Below, one piece after another: positions 50,097 through 59,340 of a DNA stretch of 64,000 nucleotides. Under the pieces are notes generated by a model that saw only the letters and a program-made list of their open reading frames with translations, was not told where the DNA came from and made no database searches. Origin of the DNA: Candidatus Fraserbacteria bacterium (GTDB taxonomy: Bacteria; Bipolaricaulota; Bipolaricaulia; RBG-16-55-9; JAJCYT01). A program made the position numbers and the translations under genes. The DNA lies in assembly GCA_029262795.1 (NCBI GenBank), contig JAJCYT010000017.1, positions 46,229-110,228 of the forward strand. Reading direction: 5' to 3'. How positions within the stretch are numbered: the first letter of the stretch is position 1; the number at the start of each line of letters is the position of its first letter.

Positions 50097-50306
50097 TTAT
50101 TTAAAGGGCGGATATGGATAAAGCGCTTTGGGTCTGAGTTGAGGTCGCGATAGGAGTTGCGTCAGTCGCAATGCAGAGTCGTACCAGGGTGATTTTTTGA
50201 TATTTGGCTGAAGCAAAATACGATTAGCCAATCGTTCCTGTTCTGCTTCTTTCAGTCTCTGTTTGCTGATCACTTGGCAGATTTCGTCGAGTCGATGTTC
50301 AAACAT
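50097..50306 (-). CDS. Small basic helical protein, 69 aa
   Basis: SD aggggag upstream; same layout as the 5410 protein (KEAEQERLANRILLQ... then SALRLTQLLSRPQLRPKAL). Confidence 0.6.
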   Translation of the reverse strand: MFEHRLDEICQVISKQRLKEAEQERLANRILLQPNIKKSPWYDSALRLTQLLSRPQLRPKALYPYPPFK

Positions 50307-50344
50307 GGGGCTCCCCTTTCAGGAAGATTTGAAAATGGGTTGAT

Positions 50345-50719
50345 TTAGGAAATGGTGGCGTTGGCATCGGGTTGCAGCACACAAAAGGTGTTGCCTTCGG
50401 TGTCCTGGCAATAAGCTTTATAGCCGACTGTGGGAACCACCATCGGCTCGACCACCACCATGCCGCCTGCTTGTTTGATTTTGTTTATCGCATCATCGAG
50501 ACAAGCCACATCAATAGTGTTCATGGTGGATTGCCCAAACGCCTTGCGGCGCATGATGCCGCCGTTGATGCCTGGGTTGGCATCTTTGCCGGTTGTGATC
50601 AGCCAGTAATCTTCGACCCCGTCCCACTTGTTGATTTTCCAGCCAAACACCGCTTGATAAAAATATTTGATCTGCTCTGGATTGTTGGCCGGAAGCTCGA
50701 AATGAACCACTCTTTGCAT
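50345..50719 (-). CDS. VOC (glyoxalase-like) family protein
   Basis: VVHFELPANNPEQIKYFYQAVFGWKI; DTEGNTFCVLQPD; ORF extends to 50791. Confidence 0.92.
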   Translation of the reverse strand: MQRVVHFELPANNPEQIKYFYQAVFGWKINKWDGVEDYWLITTGKDANPGINGGIMRRKAFGQSTMNTIDVACLDDAINKIKQAGGMVVVEPMVVPTVGYKAYCQDTEGNTFCVLQPDANATIS

Positions 50720-50838
50720 AACCCACCCCTCAATATCGTTGATTATGTATTTTGTATAATACACATAATAAATAACGATGTCAATGTTCAAGATTCCTCA
50801 AGTGGAAAGACATTTGTCTTTATGGTCCGAAAGTGTGG

Positions 50839-52353
50839 TTAGGTCGCACAAATATTACGTAAGTCTGCAGGGGATACAGGGTCATTGATCTGATTGCCGC
50901 TGCATAGCGATAGGCTGGAACTCCCATCCAAACCCAGCCCAAAAGAGCTGTTGCCTGAAATGATGTTGTCACTGAGTTCGGCAACGCTCCCAAATAAAAT
51001 CAATACGCCATCCTGATTGCCTTGAACAATATTGTTAAGAATAGAAATGTCGATCGAGTTTTGCAGAAAAATACCTGCAGCCTGTGAGCCACGATTGTTG
51101 CTAAGAACCAGATTGTCTGAAACCGTCGAATCTGCTCCATCGACCAACAAAATGCCGATTCGGTTGTTGGAAACCGTGTTTGAATTGATATTGATCCTGG
51201 CATTGAAAGAAAAAACACCGAATTCATTATTTGAAATCTGGTTGTTGCTTAGCGTGATATCCAAGCTGTTGCGGATCAAGACACCGCGTTCAGATATGCT
51301 AAGCCCATCAATAACCACGTCCGATGCATTTTCAATCACCAGTGCAGAAAGATTGTTGTTTGGGTCGCCAATCAATGTAACCTCAGCTCCGGGCGATGTG
51401 GTCAACCGAACGGGTTTTTCGATGAATACAGTTTCTTCATAAACCCCTGCAGCCAACTCAATGGTGCTGCCAATCGGGGCGGCGATGAGGGCATCCTGAA
51501 TACGTTCAAAATCCTGAGGCACACGCAAAGTGTCAGCTTCGAACTGAGGCAGTGTCTTTAATAGTGGACTGTTACGTGCAATTTCACACTGCGATGAGGT
51601 GAGTCGGCGGTTGCCAAGCCCACCGAGGTTGATGGAAGGGAACATGAGGTTGCTGGTCTCGTCGTCGGTTTCTTCTAAACCGTCTTCATCGGTGTGCAAC
51701 AGCCCTAAATTGTGCCCCCATTCATGAGCGATTACAGTCACACCCGCGGGATTATTAATGTCTATCAGGGTTCGATAGGTGGCTGTGGAATGCCTGCCAT
51801 TTAGTTGACCAATTGCAAGGACGCCGCTTTCTCCATCGGAAGTCAGACTTGCGCCCACCACAAACATGGTGAGGTGTGGTCCTTGAGTAAACAAATCAAA
51901 TGGGGCGGGTTGGCCTTGTGGTTGGACGGTAAACAGTGCAAATTCATTCAAAAAAGAAAGAGGATTGTTCAACTCTAAAAACTTTTCTCGACCATCTCCA
52001 CCAAAAGGATCAAGCATATTACGATCTGGTCGCAATGGAGAAATTAGCAATTCAGGGCGAAGCACTTTAACCGTTGCCAATTCAAAGGAGATGTTGCACT
52101 GAGAGTAAATTTGATTCAAAATAATCAAAATGTTCAGATCGAAAATCTGTGGCAGTACAGGATCAATTTCGCCCACCGGATCGGTATCACCATTAAAAGT
52201 TGCATTGGCAACCAAATCTGTCACACCATCGTCGATGACCAGGAAATTAACGCGGACCAGAATGTTTTCATTCTGAGCTATAGTCGTTATAGAAACCGAT
52301 ACGATACTGGATAAAATGATGATAACAAGAAAGGCAGTTTTGCCAAAGCGCAT
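50839..52353 (-). CDS. Secreted metzincin-type zinc protease fused to right-handed beta-helix (NosD/parallel beta-helix) domain
   Basis: HEWGHNLGLLH (HEXXHXXGXXH) with NLMFPS Met-turn; NNRIGILLVDGADSTVSDNLVLSNN-type repeats. Confidence 0.88.
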   Translation of the reverse strand: MRFGKTAFLVIIILSSIVSVSITTIAQNENILVRVNFLVIDDGVTDLVANATFNGDTDPVGEIDPVLPQIFDLNILIILNQIYSQCNISFELATVKVLRPELLISPLRPDRNMLDPFGGDGREKFLELNNPLSFLNEFALFTVQPQGQPAPFDLFTQGPHLTMFVVGASLTSDGESGVLAIGQLNGRHSTATYRTLIDINNPAGVTVIAHEWGHNLGLLHTDEDGLEETDDETSNLMFPSINLGGLGNRRLTSSQCEIARNSPLLKTLPQFEADTLRVPQDFERIQDALIAAPIGSTIELAAGVYEETVFIEKPVRLTTSPGAEVTLIGDPNNNLSALVIENASDVVIDGLSISERGVLIRNSLDITLSNNQISNNEFGVFSFNARININSNTVSNNRIGILLVDGADSTVSDNLVLSNNRGSQAAGIFLQNSIDISILNNIVQGNQDGVLILFGSVAELSDNIISGNSSFGLGLDGSSSLSLCSGNQINDPVSPADLRNICAT

Positions 52354-52519
52354 GTGGCTCCTTTTTGAACGAATTGATCCTCTGATTTTATACAAATATT
52401 ATTGTAAGCCTACCACCGACAAAGAGGCAAAATCGTCACTTGCGTTGGATTCGACTTGTGTTCTATATTAAATTTGGGACATTAAAAATTCTTTTATTGA
52501 TGACAAATTTATTTAAGGG

Positions 52520-54463
52520 ATGGTTATTTTGAACAACGTTTTTCAACCCAGCTATCGAGACGCAGACAAAGCGCATATCGGCAGTATGGATCAGTATCAC
52601 AAGCTTTATGAACAATCGATCCAGGACAACGAAGGCTTTTGGGCTGAACAGGCTGAGCGTCTTCATTGGTACAAAAAATGGGACACAATCAAAGAAGTGG
52701 ACTACACCAAAGCGGCCATTAAGTGGTACGAAGGTGGGCAGCTCAATGTGTCCTACAATTGCATTGACCGTCATATTGAAGCGGGTCACGGTGATCAGAC
52801 TGCGTTGATTTGGGAAGGTAACAATCCTGATGAAGATAGATCATTGACTTACAATGATCTGCTCAGCGAAGTCTCCAAGTTCGCCAATGTGCTGAAAGCC
52901 CACGGTGTGCGAAAGGGAGATCGGGTTTGTATCTACATGCAGATGATCCCTGAATTGGCGATTGCGATGCTGGCCTGCACGCGTATCGGGGCGGTTCACT
53001 CCATCGTGTTTGGGGCGTTTTCATCAGATGCACTTCGAGATCGAATCAATGATTCTTCCTGCAAAGTGTTGATCACGCAGGACACAGGTGTTCGAGGGAC
53101 GAAGCAGGATATTCCGATGAAGGTGCATGGAGATCATGCGGTGGCCAAAACGCCTTCGATTGAACACATTATCGTTGTAAAGCGAACGGGTGCAGACGTC
53201 GAGATGCAGAATGGACGCGACCTTTGGTGGCATGAGGAAATGGAAAAGGTCGATTCAAACTGTGACCCTGAACACATGGGTGCTGAAGATCCTTTATTCA
53301 TTCTCTACACTTCTGGTTCAACCGGGCAGCCCAAAGGCGTGATGCACACCACGGGCGGGTATTTGGTCTACGCCTCGATGACACATCATTACGTGTTTGA
53401 CTATCAACCCGGAGATATTTATTGGTGTACAGCAGATATCGGCTGGGTTACGGGCCACTCCTACATCGTTTATGGGCCATTGTCCAATCGAGCCACCACC
53501 ATCATGTTTGAAGGGGTGCCAAACTATCCTGACTTTGGTCGCTTCTGGCAGGTGTGTGAAAAACACAAGGTCAATATTTTTTACACTGCACCAACAGCGT
53601 TGCGTGCCTTGATGCGTGAAGGTGATGATTTTGTCACCAAGCATGATCGTTCGAGCATCAAGCTGCTTGGCACCGTTGGCGAACCGATCAAAGAGCCGGA
53701 ATGGACATGGTATTACAACGTGGTGGGTGAACAAAATTGCCCCATCGTTGATACGTGGTGGCAGACGGAAACGGGGGGCATTCTCATCACCCCACTGCCA
53801 GCCTGCACGCCGCTTAAACCAGGATCTGCTACTTATCCATTCTTTGGCATTCAGCCTGTGATTCTCACGCCGGAAGGTGAAGAAATTGATGGCAATCCAG
53901 CCGAAGGTCTTTTGGCGATCAAAGACTCTTGGCCAGGACAGATGCGCACAATCTATGGAGATCATAAACGATTCTTCGACACTTACTTCGCCATGTTCCG
54001 TAATTATTATTTCACAGGCGACGGGGCCAAGCGCGATGAAGATGGCTGTTACTGGATCACTGGCCGAGTGGACGATGTGTTGAATGTGTCCGGGCATCGA
54101 CTTGGTACTGCCGAAGTTGAAGGCGCTATTGGTGCACATGAAGCTGTGGCCGAAGCTGCTGTGGTGGGATTTCCTCACGACATTAAAGGCCAGGGCATTT
54201 ATGCTTTTGTGACTTTGATGGCAGGGGTGGAAGCCAACGATGATATTCTTGGCGGCATCAAACAAAAGGTGCGCGACTTGATTGGCCCACATGCCACGCC
54301 GGATAAAATTCAATTTGCGCCTGCGTTACCAAAAACACGCTCTGGTAAAATCATGCGTCGTATTCTGAGAAAGATCGGCGAAAATGAACTGGACAGTTTG
54401 GGCGACACATCCACGCTGGCCGAACCGGCTGTGGTCGATGATTTGGTGAAAAACCGAAAATAG
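52520..54463 (+). CDS. acs: Acetyl-CoA synthetase
   Basis: [56 protein letters not shown]. Confidence 0.97.
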   Translation: MVILNNVFQPSYRDADKAHIGSMDQYHKLYEQSIQDNEGFWAEQAERLHWYKKWDTIKEVDYTKAAIKWYEGGQLNVSYNCIDRHIEAGHGDQTALIWEGNNPDEDRSLTYNDLLSEVSKFANVLKAHGVRKGDRVCIYMQMIPELAIAMLACTRIGAVHSIVFGAFSSDALRDRINDSSCKVLITQDTGVRGTKQDIPMKVHGDHAVAKTPSIEHIIVVKRTGADVEMQNGRDLWWHEEMEKVDSNCDPEHMGAEDPLFILYTSGSTGQPKGVMHTTGGYLVYASMTHHYVFDYQPGDIYWCTADIGWVTGHSYIVYGPLSNRATTIMFEGVPNYPDFGRFWQVCEKHKVNIFYTAPTALRALMREGDDFVTKHDRSSIKLLGTVGEPIKEPEWTWYYNVVGEQNCPIVDTWWQTETGGILITPLPACTPLKPGSATYPFFGIQPVILTPEGEEIDGNPAEGLLAIKDSWPGQMRTIYGDHKRFFDTYFAMFRNYYFTGDGAKRDEDGCYWITGRVDDVLNVSGHRLGTAEVEGAIGAHEAVAEAAVVGFPHDIKGQGIYAFVTLMAGVEANDDILGGIKQKVRDLIGPHATPDKIQFAPALPKTRSGKIMRRILRKIGENELDSLGDTSTLAEPAVVDDLVKNRK

Positions 54464-54492
54464 AAATTTGATCTGGGAAATGTTTTAGGTGA

Positions 54493-54526
54493 AAGGGAGG
54501 CGAATTTCGCCTCCCTTTTCTTTTTA
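54493..54526. terminator. Rho-independent terminator after acs
   Basis: aaagggaggcgaa/ttcgcctcccttt followed by tctttt. Confidence 0.88.
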
Positions 54527-54534
54527 ATAAAAAC

Positions 54535-55959
54535 TTATCTTGGGGTGGGGTCCAAGTGGTTTTCCAAAGGGTTTTCTGGCGTGGTGTTTAAGGTGAGCAG
54601 CAAATCAATCAATGGCACACGCCAATTGATGTTGGTGTCCACACCTTGATCCTGAGGAAATCGGAAGCCACTGCCGCCTTCGAACATAAAGTCCGTGACC
54701 AACACGTTGTAAACAAGTTCATCTTCAATGCGTGTGCCATCGGGGAAACGTGCCGGCCCGATGGTGGTAATGCCGCCCACAGTGGGGCCGCAACAACGGA
54801 TATTGTCAATCAATTGTTCACCTGTGAGGGTGACCTCAACAATGTTGTTGTCAAACGGCAAAACACCAAGAATATCCCCTCGGGTGATTGGCCCTGCCGG
54901 GATTTCCTGACGGAAGCCACCCACGTTGGTCATGGCCACATCGGCACTGGGGAAGGCCACCAGCCAGGCATCGGTCAACAGATTCATCAACACATTGGAT
55001 CGATGTGGGAGGCCATTTTCGGTATAACCAATGACTTCAGACAAGGCTTCATCCGTGAGCGTACGCCAACGTGAAACAATTTCGGCCACTTGAGGATCAG
55101 GCGCGTTGCCGATATTCAAGTGGGTGCTGGTTTCGATATCCATCAACTGATGGGTTTCAGCATCCAGTGACAATTCAACCTGGGCATAAGATCGTAAGGA
55201 GCTTCCTCCGGAAATCACAGCCACACCTTCATCAACTGTGGCGCTAAATTCGTTACAGTGACCGCCGCCCAACATTGCGATTTCTAATTCGGCAGCCAAC
55301 GACACCAACGCACCCAGTGCGTTTAAACACACATGTGAAATGACCAACAGTAATTCTGCCCCTTGCGCTTTGAGTTCGGGCACGGCGGCGTTGAGCGCAG
55401 CGGTGTAAGGCAAAAACTCAAACTGCGACACATGACGTGGGTGTGCCACCGTGGGCGTTTCGATTAATGAAAGTCCGATGATGCCAATGTTGATGCCATT
55501 AAACTCCATCATCGTGTAGGGTTGAACAAACTCTGGGATATTGCCTGTTTCCCGATCAATCAGGTTTGAGGAAAGAAATGGAAAGCTGGATTCCTGCGCG
55601 CGAAGTGTCAACACATCTGCGCCAAAGTCGAACTCGTGATTGCCAACTGCCGCAGCAGAATAGCCCATTGCGTTCATCACTTCGACCATCGATTCGCCTT
55701 CGTGCCAGGTGGACACATCCGGCCCCGTCCACATATCGCCACCGCTGAGAATAAGGGTGCGTTCGCCGAATCCAGGCAAGGTCTGCCACAGACCCAACAT
55801 CTCGGCTGCGCCGCCGCCATCGTCATTTGATTCCATCCAGCCATGTTCATCGTTGGTGTACAAAATGGTGATTTGTATCAACTCCGATGTGCTGGGCTGA
55901 AACGCCGCAATTGAAAAGACTGCAAACAAAATGAGAACTAAGATTTTTAATTTAGCCAT
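54535..55959 (-). CDS. Bifunctional metallophosphatase/5'-nucleotidase (UshA-like), secreted
   Basis: ILYTNDEHGWMESNDDGGGAAEM; LSGGDMWTGPDVSTWHEGESMVEVMNAMGYSAAAVGNHEFDFG. Confidence 0.94.
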   Translation of the reverse strand: MAKLKILVLILFAVFSIAAFQPSTSELIQITILYTNDEHGWMESNDDGGGAAEMLGLWQTLPGFGERTLILSGGDMWTGPDVSTWHEGESMVEVMNAMGYSAAAVGNHEFDFGADVLTLRAQESSFPFLSSNLIDRETGNIPEFVQPYTMMEFNGINIGIIGLSLIETPTVAHPRHVSQFEFLPYTAALNAAVPELKAQGAELLLVISHVCLNALGALVSLAAELEIAMLGGGHCNEFSATVDEGVAVISGGSSLRSYAQVELSLDAETHQLMDIETSTHLNIGNAPDPQVAEIVSRWRTLTDEALSEVIGYTENGLPHRSNVLMNLLTDAWLVAFPSADVAMTNVGGFRQEIPAGPITRGDILGVLPFDNNIVEVTLTGEQLIDNIRCCGPTVGGITTIGPARFPDGTRIEDELVYNVLVTDFMFEGGSGFRFPQDQGVDTNINWRVPLIDLLLTLNTTPENPLENHLDPTPR

Positions 55960-56166
55960 AAAGCATTATAGATGATCAGGGTTTATCCTTGTCAACTCGG
56001 AAAAGGTTGACATTTTCGGCTGAGCAGATTATGTTCAATCATAATCAACATCGAAAGGTCAGTGACGATGATACTGTAAATGAGTTTTTCTAAAGATTAG
56101 GTGTTGTTGTCGGATCAATTTAATTGATCTGTTTGTTTTATCTTTACTCATTTACAAGGAGTTCTT

Positions 56167-57117
56167 TTGACCTTTACCATTCGTGAATTTATCTCTGCTG
56201 ATTACGCTGCCATCACCAAGATTTTTCAACTGATCCAACCTGAAGATGGATGGGAAGAATCTGACTTTCGTGATGAAGACACCACTCGACCCGACCATTG
56301 CAAACATCAAAAATGGGTGGCCGAAGTGGATGACAAGGTCGTTGGTGTGTCACTTTATGATCAACGGGCGAACACCTTTGATCCAAAAAAATTCTGGCTT
56401 GATGGTGGCGTTCTACCTGAGTATCGAAAACAAGGCATCGGTACTGCATTGTTGGATCAAATTTTCAAAGATCTTGTGCCTCTTGACCCTAAAGAAGTGA
56501 TTACGGCTGCGGGAGAAAACACGCCTGATGTTATCAAGTTTTTAGAAAAAAGAGGGTTTGAAACTTTTAACCATGTGTGGGAGTCCCACCTCAACTTGGA
56601 TGCGTATGATCCAACACCTTATGAAGGGCTGTTGGATCAATTGAACGGCGAGGGCATCACCTTCAAAACCTACAGCGAGCTTGTTGATTCCGAAAACCAT
56701 CATGAAAAACTCTATAATTTGTGGTCAATCACAAAGCAGGATGAACCTACCGTGTTTGGTGTGGTTACCAAAATTGAGTTTGAGCACTTCGTTAAAACCC
56801 GTTTGGCAGGAAATAATTTTGATCCCGATGGGTATTTCGTGGCATTAGATGGCAATGATTATGTGGCGTTTTCAAATTTCTGGGGCAGCAAGCCAGGTGA
56901 GTATATTTCCATTGGATTTACCGGCACACATCCTGATTATCGAGGCCGAGGTCTTGCCACAGCGTTAAAGGTGATCGGCAACGAGTATGCAATATCCAAA
57001 GGATTCAAGCAGGTTCGCACATCCAACAACTCGGTCAACGCACCCATGTTGGCCGTCAATGTGAGGATGGGGTTTGATCGTCAACCTGCGATTGTGGTGT
57101 TGAAGCGGCTGTTTTAG
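56167..57117 (+). CDS. Double-GNAT acetyltransferase
   Basis: Two GNAT motifs: VLPEYRKQGIGTALLDQIF and HPDYRGRGLATALKVIG. Confidence 0.88.
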   Translation: MTFTIREFISADYAAITKIFQLIQPEDGWEESDFRDEDTTRPDHCKHQKWVAEVDDKVVGVSLYDQRANTFDPKKFWLDGGVLPEYRKQGIGTALLDQIFKDLVPLDPKEVITAAGENTPDVIKFLEKRGFETFNHVWESHLNLDAYDPTPYEGLLDQLNGEGITFKTYSELVDSENHHEKLYNLWSITKQDEPTVFGVVTKIEFEHFVKTRLAGNNFDPDGYFVALDGNDYVAFSNFWGSKPGEYISIGFTGTHPDYRGRGLATALKVIGNEYAISKGFKQVRTSNNSVNAPMLAVNVRMGFDRQPAIVVLKRLF

Positions 57118-57751
57118 CCTGAGATCTGGCTCTCTCTTTGAGATGCGTGATAATATCCACCCCAATTTTTAGGGCAATCATCAACAATAAGGCAAGCAAA
57201 GGTTCATTCATAAACTGAACCGCAAATGCTCCGAAGATGATGGTGACATGCACCACGAAGATGCGGAGGTAGGGTTGGCCCATCTGATTTTGCAGGTTGG
57301 TTTTTAAGTATTCTTTTTTGCCAAGGAAGTTATAGAAAAACGAAATGCCATGGCTGAGCATCAACGCTATGATCGGGCTAACCATATCTCCAAAAATGGT
57401 GACAGGCACTTCCAATCCTTGACGTTGTTGGTCCATGCCAAACAACACCAGAATAAAAATGCCGTGACCAAACATAAAACTGCCGTAATGGATGGCGAAA
57501 AAAATCATGTAAAACAGTGCAGAAAAAAGGCCAGTGACACGGTTGGTTGAATTCATCAGGCCGACGACAAAAAGCTTTGCCAAATTCCAAACGCCGATGA
57601 CCAGATTTTCCATCCAGTACAGGATGATGATCGACATTAAATCCCATCCCCACCAAAGCACGCCGAACAAGGGAATGGTATTGGCAAGCAATAAAAACCA
57701 AACGGACAATGGCAATCGGCTAATTTGCGTGGGCTTGATAATATTATTCAT
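57056..57751 (-). CDS. DUF6498-like integral membrane protein
   Basis: LSVWFLLLANTIPLFGVLWWGWDLMSIIILYWMENLVIGVWNLAK. Confidence 0.8.
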   Translation of the reverse strand: MNNIIKPTQISRLPLSVWFLLLANTIPLFGVLWWGWDLMSIIILYWMENLVIGVWNLAKLFVVGLMNSTNRVTGLFSALFYMIFFAIHYGSFMFGHGIFILVLFGMDQQRQGLEVPVTIFGDMVSPIIALMLSHGISFFYNFLGKKEYLKTNLQNQMGQPYLRIFVVHVTIIFGAFAVQFMNEPLLALLLMIALKIGVDIITHLKERARSQAKTAASTPQSQVDDQTPSSH

Positions 57752-57795
57752 ATTTTCAACTTGACGAGATTTGAAAATTCGCGTACAACTCGCCC

Positions 57796-58986
57796 ATGAC
57801 CCAAAGTGTAGAGCAACAATCCACTCAAGCCAACCAAGCGTTAATTTTCGTTTCCCTTGCCGTTTTTCTTGCCACATCCACTTGGTTTTCCGGCACAGCA
57901 GCCACGCTCAACCTGAAACAGGCGTGGCAGTTGAGTGATGTTCAAAGTGCTTGGCTGACGATTTCCGTGCAACTTGGATTCATCACTGGAACGTTTCTTT
58001 ATGCCATCTTGAATTTAGCAGATGTATTTAACGCTCGCCGTGTGTTTTTCGTGTCTGCTTTGCTGGCTGCGTTGTTCAACACGGGGTTTGCGTTCATCTC
58101 ACAAGAATTGACGATTGCCCTTGTCTTTCGGTTTTTGACTGGTGTGACTTTGGCTGGTGTTTACCCTGTCGGCATGAAGATTGTGGCGTCTTGGTTTCAG
58201 TCTGGTCTTGGTTGGCGACTTGGTGTGATGGTCGGCGCATTGACGCTGGGAACGGCAACACCCTTCTTTATGCAGGCCCTGGACACTGATTTTGAGTGGC
58301 GCTGGCTGGTGGCATCAGCGTCAATCGCTTCTGCTGTTGGTGCAATGATTATGACTGGTTTGGTGAAAGATGGCCCATTTTTGCCAAAGAAAGCTGTGTT
58401 CAATGCAGGCATGATGTTCAAGGTGTTTCAACATCCACCATTTCGCCATACAGCCTTTGGGTACTTTGGCCATATGTGGGAGCTTTATGCGTTTTGGTCA
58501 CTTATTTCATTTTATCTCGCGGCCAATTTAGAAAATTTTACAGAATTACAGGGCAGCTTGGCATGGATGGTCTTTTCAGTGATTGGGATAGGCACGTTGG
58601 GATGCGTGTTCGGCGGTTGGGTTTCACGCAAAGTGGGTGAACGTCGAGTGGCTTTAACCTCGTTATTTATTAGTGCGATTCTGTGTTTGCTCTCTGGATT
58701 TATCTTCTCCTGGTCACCTGTCATTCTGATGCCATTATTATTGATCTGGGGGTTTTTTGTGATTGCAGACTCGCCGCAGTTTTCCGCTTTAGCCGCTCAA
58801 CATGCCCCAAAGGAATACATTGGTACGGCATTAACCATTCAAAATGGGATTGGATTCGCCATTACCGTGGGTTCCATTCAACTGTTGCCATTGATTGCTG
58901 ATTCCGTGGGCTGGCAATGGGCATTTTTGTTTTTGGCTCCAGGTCCGTTGTTGGGCATTTACTTCACCAGAAAACTCAAGAGATAG
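57796..58986 (+). CDS. MFS transporter
   Basis: 12-TM pattern; ADVFNARRVFFVSALLAALFNTGFA; GGWVSRKVGERRVA. Confidence 0.92.
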   Translation: MTQSVEQQSTQANQALIFVSLAVFLATSTWFSGTAATLNLKQAWQLSDVQSAWLTISVQLGFITGTFLYAILNLADVFNARRVFFVSALLAALFNTGFAFISQELTIALVFRFLTGVTLAGVYPVGMKIVASWFQSGLGWRLGVMVGALTLGTATPFFMQALDTDFEWRWLVASASIASAVGAMIMTGLVKDGPFLPKKAVFNAGMMFKVFQHPPFRHTAFGYFGHMWELYAFWSLISFYLAANLENFTELQGSLAWMVFSVIGIGTLGCVFGGWVSRKVGERRVALTSLFISAILCLLSGFIFSWSPVILMPLLLIWGFFVIADSPQFSALAAQHAPKEYIGTALTIQNGIGFAITVGSIQLLPLIADSVGWQWAFLFLAPGPLLGIYFTRKLKR

Positions 58987-59013
58987 GCATAAGGTTGGCA
59001 TCTGTTCATCAGG

Positions 59014-59042
59014 TTGACGAATCCACCTCTGTTTTTTATAAT
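59014..59042 (+). promoter_or_regulatory. tRNA-Gly promoter
   Basis: TTGACG-N17-TATAAT upstream of tRNA-Gly. Confidence 0.75.
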
Positions 59043-59057
59043 ACGCGCACTTTCAAT

Positions 59058-59133
59058 GCGGGAGTAGCTCAATTGGTAGAGCGTTGGCTTGCCATGCCAA
59101 AGGTTGGGAGTTCAAATCTCCTCTCCCGCTCCA
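59058..59133 (+). tRNA. tRNA-Gly (GCC anticodon), CCA encoded
   Basis: gcgggag/ctcccgc acceptor; anticodon loop ttGCCat; gttcaaatc T-loop. Confidence 0.96.
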
Positions 59134-59340
59134 AGACGATTTTCGTTATATCTTCTCATGAAGTGGTCGTTGACTTCTTTAAATTCTGATTCTCAATTAT
59201 AAATTTAAGTTTTTTTAGGTTCTGTTAGAAATGAGTTGTACATCCACCCAAAAACGTCCGAAGAAAATCTAATCAAATCTAAAAATATTTCGAATCAGTA
59301 GGGGAAAATACAAACAGAATGCAGATTAATTTTACAGCTA

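Noticed and set aside
53318-54313. 331-aa ORF on the minus strand opposite acs
   Set aside because: Lies entirely antisense to the well-supported acetyl-CoA synthetase; composition (His/Cys/Arg-rich, no domain) typical of a shadow ORF
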